This document shows, piece by piece, positions 1 to 9,792 of a stretch of DNA of 64,000 nt (position 1 is its first letter; each line of letters starts with the position of its first letter). The notes under the pieces are model-generated. The model saw only the letters and a list, made by a program, of their open reading frames with translations. It did not search any database and was not told where the DNA came from. The DNA is from CAWBRT01 sp963791145. Lineage in GTDB: Bacteria; Acidobacteriota; Terriglobia; Terriglobales; Acidobacteriaceae. The position numbers and the translations under genes were made by a program. Where the stretch lies: positions 1-64,000 of the forward strand of contig CAWBRT010000010.1 of the NCBI GenBank assembly GCA_963791145.1, written 5' to 3'.

Positions 1-183
1 TAGGAAAGAAAAATTGTTTAATAGCAGCAAAACTTATTCAAATCGAAGCTTTAAAACTAATTAAGATAGTAGCCTAGTCTGCAACATCTGCAAAGTCTCA
101 CGCTAAGACTTGCTAGCTCAAATAACGCAACTAAAAGACAAAGCTCATCAATCGTTTATGCAAGTCCTGTAAAGTATATATGA
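1..183 (+). CDS. Gln-rich ORF fragment, ciliate code (partial)
   Basis: Frame 1 is open from the first base to TGA at 181-183 only if TAA and TAG are read as Gln. In the standard code it has eight stops. The translation is rich in Gln and Ser and resembles no family I know. It may be the upstream part of the gene that follows in the same frame, with the TGA at 181 being real or produced by an indel. The left end runs off the window. The function is unknown. Confidence 0.35.
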
Positions 184-216
184 TAAAGGCAAATACAGCA
201 GCTTCATGATTAAGAG

Positions 217-1018
217 ATGACTCAAATGAGAGATTAGTGGAGTTAAAAGTAAGTTCTTACAACCTAGAATATTCTTAAAGAAGAACTTATTTTTTTGAAT
301 AGAACAGATGACGATCCTTATAATGTAAATAAACATTGTTACGGATTTGGAGCTAGCTAGCTTGTAATAGAAAATATCTAAGCAATAGGATGTGAGGATG
401 GTGATTGCAGCTATCTCGATTAATCCGCTCTTCTGCAATTTAAGGACTTGCTTACTGTAAAAAATGGTTTAGATTATGTCAGCTCACTTCGTCGAGAGAT
501 ATATAAAAGAATATAAAATTTGTGAGTCATAATAAAACTCAAATATAGAAGCTTTTTTTGATCATTAAAGACTTAAAAGAGTAAAACAGTCAATTAAAGA
601 ATACCAATGAAAACCTCAAATAAAAATTGGGAAAAATTGAAAATTTAAATAAAGAAGTAAATGCTAAAATTGAGGGAGCACAGAGATAAAACAAATTTAT
701 CAGTGATAATCTTAAAAGAATAGGTAATGATAAACTAAAGCTGGAAAAAAGATTAGTGAACTTTAAAGATGTAAGAGTCATTAAGAACATGTTCAAAGCC
801 CAGGTTTTAATAAATCCAAAATATCTTTGAATCGATAAGAATCCTCAGATAAATTTTTATAACCCATTATGCTATAAGTTTCTTAGATATCAATAATGAA
901 AAAATAGATTAATTAGCTTAACTACGCAAAGTTTATGGGAGAGAAATAAATCTAAGCAGAAGTTTTAGGAAATTAATTTAAAAAACAAATAAAGAGCCCA
1001 AAAAGTAGTATCCTCTGA
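217..1018 (+). CDS. Coiled-coil protein, ciliate code
   Basis: With TAA/TAG as Gln three overlapping open segments follow one another: 217-525 (frame 1, ends TGA 523-525), about 540-830 (frame 3, ends TGA 828-830) and a third ending at TGA 1016-1018. The middle segment reads as a Lys/Glu/Asn-rich helix with heptad-like Leu and Ile spacing, for example KLKLEKRLVNFKDVRVIKN, so a coiled coil is likely. In-frame TAA codons sit inside this clearly coding text. The segments are probably one gene broken by 1-nt indels. The product is not recognised. Confidence 0.45.
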
Positions 1019-1127
1019 TACTTTTCATTTTTAATTAATTTGAATTGCCAGATAATATCTCAAAGATCTATACTATATCAATTATATATTGTATCATAAT
1101 TTAAAAATGAGTAATTTTCAAGAATTA

Positions 1128-2896
1128 TCAAAATATTTGTGCCCTGGTTGTGGAGGTTAGAATATCTTTGTCGAAACTAGATTTATAATTTCCACGTTTC
1201 CATATCTCTTTTAGTTAAAAAATCAAAGATTGTATGTTTTCATTTCCATTAGCCTTCATTTTAAAACGAGCTTAAGATATAGCCCACAGTACATTATCAA
1301 GAAGATATTGAGTAACTAATACAAGCTTTTCATCTTTTTTTGTTACTTTCTATCGAGGATAAACATTTTCAACGCTAGAAAATACTTTTTCTTCTTATTT
1401 TTAGCTATTTTTTATTTAGAGGCTTTGCTATATTTAGAAATTCAAAATATTGCTCAGACTGGAATAGTATTTGTTGATAAGTTGACTATTTATGGATAGA
1501 AGCGGTAATCTATACTATCCCATTGAGAAAAAGTGACTCAGACACATACTATTTTATTTTGTTTGGGCATAATAAAATCCAGTTTAAATATTTCCAATTC
1601 GAGACCAAATTTTAAACAATTTATTTGAAATTAACTGGTATTTCTTATGGTTCCTGAGGAGTTGAAGGTTTACCATTTTGCCTTGGGTACTTTTTTCGAC
1701 TGAGGTTTCGATTAAGAAGGCGTATATTTAGCAAGCATTTATTGATAAATTTTATCAATATCTTCTTGGAGAAAAACTTTTATTTCTTTTAGATCATTTT
1801 TAAGATAATTGATTGTTTATTCATCAAAATTATCTGTATATATAACAGCTTGAGAAGTATTTACATGAAGTATACTAGCACAAGTCTTTCAAAATGCTAG
1901 TTTTACAATATTATTCAAATTTATGGTTATTTCTTATGCCCTAAAAGATAGAACTGCTGTTTATTCGGAGTGGAAAAGCCCACATACATTCTTCTTCATT
2001 AAGATATAAAAGATCTCGATGAATCAATTATCTCTTCTATTATTTACTAAGATAATTACATTAATACATTCTGATAAGATTTGTTTTATTTGGGTCTGGG
2101 TGTATATTTTTTAATCTCTGATAATGGAATATTTAACATTTTTATCGATAAGTATTTCAATAGCCTAGAGAAGTGTCTATATATGAACGATAGGAACAGG
2201 ATTATTTCCATTCCCCCAAACAATAATATCTCTTTTGAAAAGAGCATTATGAATTTATGATTGCAAGCTCGAGTTCTTTCTTTACCATATACCATACCTA
2301 CTCCTAAAACTGATGATTTAATTTTCTAATTTCTATTAAGACTTAAGAGTAAATTTTATAACTAGTAGTTTCTAGATGAAAAAGAGCCTGCTACTCTTTT
2401 TTTGTAATCACTATCCTTTATTATCACTGGTTTCCACTTAGATTAATCAAGCACGCTGACATCATCTAGATTCATTATTCATATTCTCCTGTATTTAATA
2501 TCCTTTCATTCCTTCCCAAGTAAGTAAAGATGACAGTCCTATTATCCTGATGCCTTTGTAGGTTTATTTGCTGTGTGCTAAAGAATATCTAAAAAAAATA
2601 TACATTTAAGCATGATTGATGGTTCATGCGATGTACCACGAAGATCCAAGATGATCAAATTACAATCTAATGCAGCCCTACAAGCCAGCTGAGGGTTCTT
2701 TTAAAACTTTATCACAACAAATTTACATTCATGCACTAATTAATCCCATTCAGGGTACATGTTCCATTAGCAGATCCTACAATAAGAGCATGTGAGTCAA
2801 AGTCCAGGTGATCTTATCTGAAAAATTGAGAGATGTGATAGCCTAGGGGTGTATCTATATTAGAAATATATATCTTTTTTGCGTTTTCTATTCCAT
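1128..2896 (-). CDS. Adenylate kinase 7-like protein, ciliate code
   Basis: Read on the minus strand with TAA/TAG as Gln from ATG 2894-2896 to TGA 1128-1130, through several 1-nt frame changes. The start reads MEQKTQKRYIF followed by SNIDTPLGYHISQFF, like the beginning of the NAD-epimerase-like N-terminal domain of axonemal AK7. Further on come DLRGTSHEP, then MVYGKE, WGNGNNPVPIVHIQTLLQAI and KNVKYSIIRD, which follow the AK7 order (LYG, G-G-N-PTIH, YIIAVD). A C-terminal adenylate kinase P-loop was not recognised. The identification is by remembered similarity only. It lies tail to tail with the upstream gene (110 nt gap). Confidence 0.45.
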
Positions 2897-3043
2897 GATA
2901 TTGAATATTAAATTATGAACTAGATCATTTTATACACTAAAGTAAAACCTTAGAATCTTTTACAAAAAATCCTTTCATCTATTTGATGAAATGAGAGAGA
3001 TTATAGTTCTACCAAATAAAGTTTAAAAAGTATGTTATTAAAT

Positions 3044-3770
3044 ATGAATTATGTAAATAGAGCTCTTCGTAATGAGCTCTCAAAAGAAGATCAAGAAGAT
3101 TTACTTAAAAAACTTTTACATCAGAATGGAATGTGCCTGCTGATATATCCAGAAGTAAAACTATCGTAATCTAGGGCAGCAATACCTCTCTTCTTACAGC
3201 TCTTGCCGAAACAATAGATGCAAACTAATAAAGCTTACACAGCAAACTTGTTAGAGACTATAAACATGACTTCAAAAAATTTGTATATTAATTACTATAA
3301 AATGTCTTCCACGACGACTTAGCTTTATATATAAGATTAAACCATAATCGAAGACTTTCAGAAACATCCATAGCTGGTAAACTTTGTAAAAATAATTCTA
3401 TAACTCTTCAGCGCCAGCACTGAACGAAGAAATAAATATTTTCTCTTTGACATTTTGCGGAGAAGCAATGTATAACTTGAGCTGTCGTATAGTAAATGAA
3501 GGTGGATACTCTTAAAATATTAACATTGCAAAACTTTAAAACAAATACTACAATATAAAAGATCGTGATCTCGATTCAAAGCACTAATTATCACTTTAGG
3601 ATGTATTTAAAAGTGCTCCACATATCGATTCAGACTAACTTATATAGACCTTTAAATCAGAGGTATAAATGTAAATTAATAAGAGTGTCCTTCCAGAAAA
3701 AGCCGTCTAGAGGCTTAACACTAAAAACTAGGACGCACGATCTTCAAGCAAACCAGACATAAGACTTTGA
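3044..3770 (+). CDS. Unidentified eukaryotic protein, ciliate code
   Basis: Three overlapping open segments under TAA/TAG = Gln: ATG 3044 onwards, 3127-3423, and 3411-3770 ending in TGA 3768-3770. They join at 1-nt frame changes near 3125 and 3410. Text such as DISRSKTIVIQGSN, DLALYIRLNHNRRLSETS and HIDSDQLIQTF is plainly coding, and the last segment alone is 120 codons with several in-frame TAA/TAG and no TGA before its end. About 240 residues in total. I do not recognise the family. It is divergent from the AK7-like gene (148 nt apart). Confidence 0.45.
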
Positions 3771-3982
3771 AGAGTTAATATTTGAAAATAGCGAAATCTT
3801 CATTACCCTTTTAAAGCAAATAAAAAAATACTATTAAAACTTAATATGATAGGGTTTCAGTTGGATAACATCTTTAATTAAGATAAGACGCATAATTAAT
3901 CAACTAACGTGGACCTTTAGGTCATAAGGATTCGAAGGATATCATCAAGGAATTATGCCGGGAGTGACTTAGTGCCTAGCAA

Positions 3983-4492
3983 ATGTATTATCTCTACTAT
4001 CAATCCTCATACTACTCAGGCAAACCGGACGGATTTGTAAACTATCAACAAATACAACATCAAATGCAAATTCATTCAATGTCTCCCGGAAAATCTAACA
4101 TTTACAAAGCCAACTCAACTCCCACCTATACAACCCCTGCCTAATTATTACTCCACTCCAGCATTTTCTCCGAATTCTCCAACAAATGAATCTAGCGAAA
4201 ATAAAAGGTATACAGGAAGATTAAAATTTTTCGACTGATGCTAAAAATTATGGATTCATAATAATGGACGCAGATGAAAGTGATATTTTTGTACACTACG
4301 ATGATCTTCAAAAAGCAGGCATATCAAAGGAAGTAATAAAATCATTTAAGAACGAAATGTACATGCAGATTCGCTTTAGCTTTAAGGTGATGGGAGTATT
4401 TTGGAAAATATAAAAAAGTCTCAAAAGCAGTCGAATTGATCATAATTGACGACGGATTGTCAGTTTTGAATGGGTATACTCTTCCATAATGA
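3983..4492 (+). CDS. Cold-shock-domain RNA-binding protein, ciliate code
   Basis: Starts at ATG 3983 with an upstream in-frame TGA. The N-terminal about 80 residues are Tyr/Gln/Pro/Ser-rich and low complexity, followed by a cold-shock domain: YTGRLKFFD, then KNYGFI (RNP-1) and DIFVHYDDLQ (RNP-2), and a C-terminal EYFGKYKKVSKAVEL strand. Ends at TGA 4490-4492 after an in-frame TAA. Single-base frame changes are needed near 4140, 4236 and 4390. Cold-shock domains bind single-stranded RNA or DNA, so this is probably a cytoplasmic mRNA-binding protein. The tail faces the NAR1 tail with a gap of only 45 nt. Confidence 0.7.
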
Positions 4493-4537
4493 TTGTACTC
4501 ACTTACATACTTTAAATCACTTAATAACCTAAATATA

Positions 4538-5767
4538 TCACCAGTTCATCACTGCCTGAGTTAAGGTTTGCTCGATCACTTTGTAATTTGCTGTAAATCT
4601 TTGACTATCACCCAAAATACTCTCATCGTATGGTAGTTAAGTATTTTTTCCCAAAGGTTATACTAAATTAGCAAATCTCTCATTTATTTACTTGGCTTTC
4701 ATATTTTATAATTTAGGCTGTCCTCCTCCAGAATAGCAGGCTCCGGGGCATGCCATTATCTCTACATAACTGTACTAGCATTTATTCTTTTTTATAGATT
4801 GTACTATTCTTTGAATGTTGCGAAAACCATAGCATTTTGCCATTTTTATTGTTTTTCCTTAGAAAACAGCCTCATACTCTATGAAATCTGCATTTCTTAC
4901 TTCATTCTTACGAGTTATTGTTGCTGATAGTCTTGAAAGTAATGCCTATACATGACCGTTAGCTGCTTGATCCGCCAATAAGCAGTAAGGCTGTTCTAAA
5001 TAGATTAGCCTGTCAACTCTAAAACCTTAACTATTTTAAAGACTAGCTTGATCAATCAGAGTGCCTTACAAAGTCTGATAAAGATCTAATAATTCAGTAG
5101 TAGTGATAGTGAGATCTACTTATTTTCATTCCCTCTTAAATATCAAAGCGAATAGCTTAAAGTTTTTTGTCGTAGCAAGGCATTATACTAACAACCAGGC
5201 TATTTGGAGTCTTTTATTTTATTAATCGTCCCAAAAGTTGTTGCGGAGATTTATTCTTACTCATAAGCTTAACTACAGGCTCTGTCAGTGTTTTGAATGC
5301 GATAACAAACCCAACCAGGGCATTCAGAGCACAGAATAGTTTTCTATTTCCTTTAAAGGTATTATATATAGTTAAGTTGATGAGAAAGTTGAATTCCTTA
5401 CCAAAGGTCTAAGACTAAACTAGCTTTCACCTTTTCCTTTAGAAATTTTGTCAACATTTTAAAGGTATTTTCAGGAGATTTTTTATATTTTATAGCTACA
5501 GCGAGTACGATTTGAGGCGCTAATATTACAACCACAGGTCTCTATGGATCTTTTTAAAGTATGCTAAGCAGCTTAGCAATGCTCATTTGCTAAATAAGAA
5601 CAGATTCAGCACTGGTGTACAATATCTGAACAGGCTAAACAATCATTCAGACTGACTGTCGCCTTTTCAGGCTGTTTATCTTGCTTCATAATCTTGGGTT
5701 GAATACAGTTTTGACTCGGATTGATGTAATCATCGACCTGAGCCAGCTTTACGATCCCTGTAAACAT
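4538..5767 (-). CDS. NAR1: NAR1/IOP1 cytosolic Fe-S assembly factor, ciliate code
   Basis: NAR1 is the iron-only-hydrogenase-like protein of the cytosolic iron-sulfur assembly pathway, found in eukaryotes. Start ATG 5765-5767 gives MFTGIVKLAQVDDYINPSQN, matching the family start. Landmarks in order: SQNCIQP, LNDCLACS (N-terminal cluster cysteines), TSAESVLI, LCSECPGWVCY, KSPQQLLGRL, MPCYDKKL, KCYGFRNIQ and MACPGACYSGGGQ (C-terminal cluster cysteines). Many Gln positions are TAA or TAG, for example in SVLIQQMSIAKLLSILQKDPQ. Stop TGA is at 4538-4540. At least four 1-nt frame changes must be bridged. At about 410 residues it is slightly short of the usual 450-480. Confidence 0.85.
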
Positions 5768-5795
5768 CAAATAATATAATAGTTGTCAGAAAATG

Positions 5796-6258
5796 TCAAA
5801 TCATATATACGATCAAACATACAGAGTTTTCAGTCGACGTATGGGTCGCACTGATTGTTTTTCGATAGCTTCTATACTTTTCTACAAGTTATAAGACTGC
5901 CTAACGAGTCTAGTTAAAATGAGAAGTATCTGGAAGATATTACTCATAGTGATGGGCATAAATTTTCTTATTATAGAGCTTAGAAAATTTCTTTTACATT
6001 TATACAAATTTATCGCTGATACATGTATTGTTAGCAAGACAAAGCAGTGAATAGTCCATACCTACTGGAGGAGTACACAAATACCGTATTTAAATCCTTC
6101 TGTATTCCAATGCACAAAATTTAGATTCTTTTTTTCTCTTAGTATTTTTATATTACGATTAACATCTGAAAAAGCTACCTTACCTCTCATTATAAGACCC
6201 ATTGCTAAGTAAGTCCCCGCATAAGGATTACATTCTATAAGCTGATATTTTTAATCAT
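5796..6258 (-). CDS. Epsilon-tubulin, C-terminal part, truncated at the junction
   Basis: Minus-strand reading with TAA/TAG as Gln gives, from the junction inward, QLIECNPYAGTYLAMGLIMRG, then FSDVNRNIKILREKKNLNFV, HWNTEGFKYGIC, a frame change near 6080, PPVGMDYSLLCLANNTC, FSKLYNKKIYAHHYE and LVEKYRSYR. This follows the C-terminal third of epsilon-tubulin, a centriole/basal-body tubulin. Stop TGA is at 5796-5798, only 28 nt before the NAR1 start. The 5' two-thirds is missing because bacterial sequence begins at about 6259. Delta-tubulin is the main alternative. Confidence 0.75.
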
Positions 6259-6262
6259 CAAG
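6259..6262. other. Breakpoint between ciliate-like and bacterial DNA
   Basis: To the left the minus-strand tubulin reading frame is open to about 6258. To the right the plus-strand ABC ATPase frame is homologous to its family from about codon 6259. Base composition changes within a few bases from roughly one-third GC to about 60% GC. Both genes are cut at the same point. Confidence 0.85.
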
Positions 6263-7803
6263 CCCGGGGAATTTCCAAAGAATTCCCCGGGGTTCGCGCC
6301 CTGGATAATGTTGATTTTGACGTCTACCCGGGCGAAGTACACGTTCTGATCGGCGAAAACGGCGCGGGCAAAAGTACCTTGGGCAAGATCCTGATGGGAG
6401 CCTACACGCAGGACAGCGGAGAGCTGCTGCTGGAGGGCAAGCCGATCCGGATCAGGCGTCCGCTGGAAGCGCTGCGGCAGGGCATCGGCGGAGTCCACCA
6501 GGAGTTCATGCTGGTGCCGTGGCTGAGCGTGGCCCAGAATATCTTCCTCAACCGCGAGCCGCGCCGCTGGGGAATCGTCGTCGACCACGGCCGCATGCAT
6601 CAGGAGAGCCGGCGGCTGCTGGAATCCCTCGACGTTCACATCAACAGCCGGCAGCCCATGAAACAGTTCGGCACCGCCATCCAGCAGATGGTGGAGCTGT
6701 GCAAGGTGCTGGCGTCCAATCCACGCATTCTGATCCTGGATGAGCCCACCGCGGTGCTGACGGAACCCGAAGTCGAATGCCTGTTCCGGCGCATCAAGGA
6801 GCTCCGTCAACAGGGCATCGCCATCATTTTTATCTCCCACCGCCTGCAGGAGATTCGGGCAATCGGCGACCGGGTGACGGTCCTGCGGGACGGCAAGCAT
6901 GCCGCCTCCGGATTGATGAAGGACTACAGCAACGATGACCTGGTCCGCATCATGGTGGGGCGGAACATCTCGCAGATGTACCCGCGCAATCGCCGTCCCG
7001 CCGGAGACGAGGCGATTCGCCTCCAGCAGGTCTCCGTCAGGGGCGGGCCGAAAAACATTGACCTGGTTGTGCGCAAGGGCGAGATCGTCGGAATCGCAGG
7101 ACTGGTCGGCTCGGGACGCACGGAACTGGCGCAGGCGATCTTCGGCATACGCCCGATCGAACGCGGCGAGATCACCCTGTTCGGCAAGAAGGTAACACCA
7201 CGCTCGCCGGCGGAGATGGTGCGCCGCGGGGTCGGACTCATTCCCGAGGATCGCAAGTTCTTCGGCCTGACGATGAAGTTCTCCGTGGCTTGGAACGTCG
7301 TGCTGGCCAGCCTGAGGCTTCACTTCCGGCATTTCCTGGTCAGCGATTCCAAAATAAAAGGCGTGGCCGGACAGTTTGTAAAGGAACTGCGCATTGTCAC
7401 TCCTTCGGTAACCCGCAGGGTGAAGTTCCTGAGCGGAGGCAACCAGCAGAAGGTCGTGCTGGCGAAATGGCTCGACACGGAATCGGAGCTGCTCATCTTC
7501 GACGAGCCGACGCGCGGGATCGACGTGGGCGCAAAGGTGGAGATCCACTCCCTGATGGACAATCTGGTGCAGAAGGGCAAGGCCATCCTGATGATCTCGT
7601 CCGACCTGCCGGAGGTTCTCGGGATGAGCGACGTGGTTTACGTGATGTACCACGGCGAGATCAAGGGAAAATTCAACCACGACGAGGCCACCCAGGACGA
7701 AGTCGCTTCGGTAATGCTGGGTGTATCGGCCGCAGTAAACTCGACGGCGCAGGTTGGGGATTCCGGCGAGGTGAAAGAGATCGGAGCAGGGGGCGCCCTA
7801 TGA
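6259..7803 (+). CDS. Ribose-type ABC transporter ATPase (RbsA-like), 5' truncated
   Basis: Double-domain sugar importer ATPase that would energise uptake together with the two permeases downstream. The frame begins at the breakpoint with ARGISKEFPGVRALD, which in RbsA/XylG proteins lies about 10 residues from the start, so only the first few codons and the native start are lost. First domain: Walker A GENGAGKST, Walker B ILILDEPTAVL. Second domain: degenerate P-loop GLVGSGRTEL, signature LSGGNQQKVVLAKWL, Walker B LLIFDEPTRGIDVG. This is the usual asymmetric pattern of the family. The last codons overlap the next gene (ATGA). No periplasmic binding protein is present; it may have been upstream. 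Confidence 0.93.
   Translation, partial: QARGISKEFPGVRALDNVDFDVYPGEVHVLIGENGAGKSTLGKILMGAYTQDSGELLLEGKPIRIRRPLEALRQGIGGVHQEFMLVPWLSVAQNIFLNREPRRWGIVVDHGRMHQESRRLLESLDVHINSRQPMKQFGTAIQQMVELCKVLASNPRILILDEPTAVLTEPEVECLFRRIKELRQQGIAIIFISHRLQEIRAIGDRVTVLRDGKHAASGLMKDYSNDDLVRIMVGRNISQMYPRNRRPAGDEAIRLQQVSVRGGPKNIDLVVRKGEIVGIAGLVGSGRTELAQAIFGIRPIERGEITLFGKKVTPRSPAEMVRRGVGLIPEDRKFFGLTMKFSVAWNVVLASLRLHFRHFLVSDSKIKGVAGQFVKELRIVTPSVTRRVKFLSGGNQQKVVLAKWLDTESELLIFDEPTRGIDVGAKVEIHSLMDNLVQKGKAILMISSDLPEVLGMSDVVYVMYHGEIKGKFNHDEATQDEVASVMLGVSAAVNSTAQVGDSGEVKEIGAGGAL
6263..6291. repeat. 11-bp inverted repeat next to the breakpoint
   Basis: CCCGGGGAATT at 6263-6273 and its exact reverse complement AATTCCCCGGG at 6281-6291 flank a 7-nt spacer. 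It lies inside the start of the ABC ATPase reading frame (codons for RGISKEFPG), so it may be ordinary coding sequence that happens to be palindromic. A hairpin here could also have favoured template switching. Confidence 0.6.
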
Positions 7804-8759
7804 AGCGTTCCCTTCGCCTCAAGCTCGTCACCGTTCCGCCGGTCGTCTGGATCATTCTGGCGCTGGTCGTCCTCTACGCTTATTTTGCCCCCGGCTTCTT
7901 TTCTCTCGGCAACCTGGTCAACATCGGCGGGCAGGCCGCGGCTTTGCTGATCCTGGCAGTTGGCGCCACGATGGTCATTCTGACCGAAGGCATCGACCTG
8001 TCTTGCGGCATCGTGCTGGGCTTTGCCGGAGTCGGATTCGCTCTGCTGGTGCAGCGCGGCTGGCCGGTGTGGCTGGCCATGCTGGCCGGCATCCTGCTTG
8101 CCGCTATATGCGGGCTGGTGAACGGGATATTGGTTGCCAGTTTTCATCTGCCGCCATTTATCGCCACCCTGGGCATGGCCAGCGCCATTACCGGCGTGGG
8201 GTTGGTTGCCACCGAAGGAGTCTCCATTCCCGTGCAGGACGGCCTGCTCGACTTCATCGCCAACGGGGTGGTGCTCGGGATACGAATGCCGATTCTGATC
8301 GCCCTGGCGGCTTTCGGAATCGGTTGGGCGGTGATGCGGTTCACCGCCTTTGGCCGCAACGTTTACGCGCTCGGCGGAAATCCGGAGGCGCTTCGGCTCA
8401 GCGGCGTGAGCCTCACGTCAGCCCTGATCACGACCTATGCCGTCGCCGGGCTGCTGGCCGGAGTGGCGGGAATCCTGGTGGCCGCCCGCACCGCCTCCGG
8501 CCACATCGGCGCGGGCGCGGGCTGGGACTTCGATGCCATTGCCGCCACCATCATCGGCGGCACCTCGTTTGAGGAAGGCAAAGGAGGCGTCGGATACACC
8601 ATCCTCGGGGTGGTGCTCATCGCCGTTCTGCGTAATGGCCTGAACGTCGCCGGCGTGCCGAACATGTACCAGTTCGCCCTGATTGGAGCGGTGGTACTGG
8701 GCGCCATCATGTTCGACATTTCGGTTCGACGCCTGTCCGGGGCGGAGGAGAGCCGCTGA
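7800..8759 (+). CDS. Sugar ABC transporter permease (RbsC family)
   Basis: 319 residues with about eight to ten hydrophobic segments from VWIILALVVLYAYFAP onward. The family signatures ILTEGIDLSCGIVLG near residue 60 and AIAATIIGGTSFEEGKG near residue 245 are present. The ATG at 7800 overlaps the ATPase stop in an ATGA, the usual translational coupling. It forms the membrane pore with the following permease, probably as a heterodimer. The substrate cannot be read from the sequence; the operon suggests a tetrose- or pentose-related compound. Confidence 0.92.
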   Translation: MKRSLRLKLVTVPPVVWIILALVVLYAYFAPGFFSLGNLVNIGGQAAALLILAVGATMVILTEGIDLSCGIVLGFAGVGFALLVQRGWPVWLAMLAGILLAAICGLVNGILVASFHLPPFIATLGMASAITGVGLVATEGVSIPVQDGLLDFIANGVVLGIRMPILIALAAFGIGWAVMRFTAFGRNVYALGGNPEALRLSGVSLTSALITTYAVAGLLAGVAGILVAARTASGHIGAGAGWDFDAIAATIIGGTSFEEGKGGVGYTILGVVLIAVLRNGLNVAGVPNMYQFALIGAVVLGAIMFDISVRRLSGAEESR

Positions 8760-8760
8760 G

Positions 8761-9741
8761 ATGACTCCGGTAGCTGAAGTCGCGATTGCGGAGAAGCGCG
8801 GAGGTATCGCCGTCAAGCGATTCATCGGCCCGCTGGCACGGCCGCTCGGGCTGCTGGCCCTGTGCATCGCTCTCTCGGTTCTGAACGAGAACTTTTTCAC
8901 CCTGAAGAACATCATCAGCGTGCTGCGCCAGTCGACGATCCTGGTCGTCATTTCCGTGGGAATGACGGCGGTGATTCTTACCGCCGGCATCGACCTCTCG
9001 GTGGGCGGCGTAATGGCGCTGGTAGGCTGCCTCAGCTCGCAACTGGTAATCAATGGATGGCCGATCGTTCCGGCCCTCGCGTTCGGAATAGCTGTCGGCA
9101 CCCTGTTCGGCTTTGCCAATGGGCTGCTGGTGCGGGTATTCGGACTTCCTCCCTTCGTGGCGACGTACGGAATGATGTGGATCGCCAACGGCCTGGCGAT
9201 GATCCTGATGCAGGGAAAGATCATCTTCGGGCTGCCGGAGAACTTCCTGTGGCTAGGCTCCGGCTACGTGACGATCATTCCCATTCCCGTCATTCTTACG
9301 GCGCTGGTAGCCGTGGGCTTCCATTTTTATTTGAGCAAGACGGTTTCCGGGCGGGAGATCTTCGCGCTCGGCGCCAATCGCGAGGCGGCGCGGTATTCGG
9401 GGATCAAGGTCTCGAAGACGATCTTCCTGGTTTACAGCCTGAGCGGATTCACGGCGGCGGTGGCGGGAATCATGATGACCGCCCGCCTCGATGCCGCGCA
9501 GGAAGGCATGGGGGAGCCCTTCATGCTGCAGTCGATCGCGGCGGTGGTGATGGGCGGCACCTCGCTGATGGGCGGCGAGGGCTCGATTTCGGGCACAGTC
9601 ATCGGGGCGCTCATTTTGACGCTGGTGGTTAACGGCTTGAACCTCCTGGGCGTCTCGTCGATGGTGCATCCCCTGGTCACCGGGGCGGTGATCCTGCTTG
9701 CGGTGTTCTTTGACATCGTTACGCGGCGATGGTCGGACTAG
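8761..9741 (+). CDS. Sugar ABC transporter permease (RbsC family), second subunit
   Basis: 326 residues. ATG 8761 follows the preceding stop with 1 nt between. Family signatures ILTAGIDLSVGGVMALVG and AAVVMGGTSLMGGEGS mark it as a paralogue of the upstream permease. About ten hydrophobic segments; it ends with FFDIVTRRWSD. Two non-identical permeases with one double ATPase is the layout of several carbohydrate importers. Confidence 0.92.
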   Translation: MTPVAEVAIAEKRGGIAVKRFIGPLARPLGLLALCIALSVLNENFFTLKNIISVLRQSTILVVISVGMTAVILTAGIDLSVGGVMALVGCLSSQLVINGWPIVPALAFGIAVGTLFGFANGLLVRVFGLPPFVATYGMMWIANGLAMILMQGKIIFGLPENFLWLGSGYVTIIPIPVILTALVAVGFHFYLSKTVSGREIFALGANREAARYSGIKVSKTIFLVYSLSGFTAAVAGIMMTARLDAAQEGMGEPFMLQSIAAVVMGGTSLMGGEGSISGTVIGALILTLVVNGLNLLGVSSMVHPLVTGAVILLAVFFDIVTRRWSD

Positions 9742-9792
9742 AGCGGATTTAAAGCAGGAAATTATGCGATTTGAGCGGAGGCTCTTTGATTC

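Noticed and set aside
4236..4238. TGA in the cold-shock gene as programmed +1 frameshift site
   Set aside because: A slip at a stop would be Euplotes-like, but TAA/TAG are read through as Gln elsewhere and many other 1-nt shifts are not at stops. A sequencing indel is simpler.
1..6258. Prophage or degraded AT-rich island in the bacterium
   Set aside because: The region encodes eukaryote-specific NAR1 and tubulin with reassigned stop codons, and no phage or plasmid genes.
6235..7680. Long minus-strand ORF of 481 codons opposite the ABC ATPase
   Set aside because: Its composition is that of an antisense shadow in GC-rich DNA. The plus strand carries clear Walker and signature motifs over the same bases.
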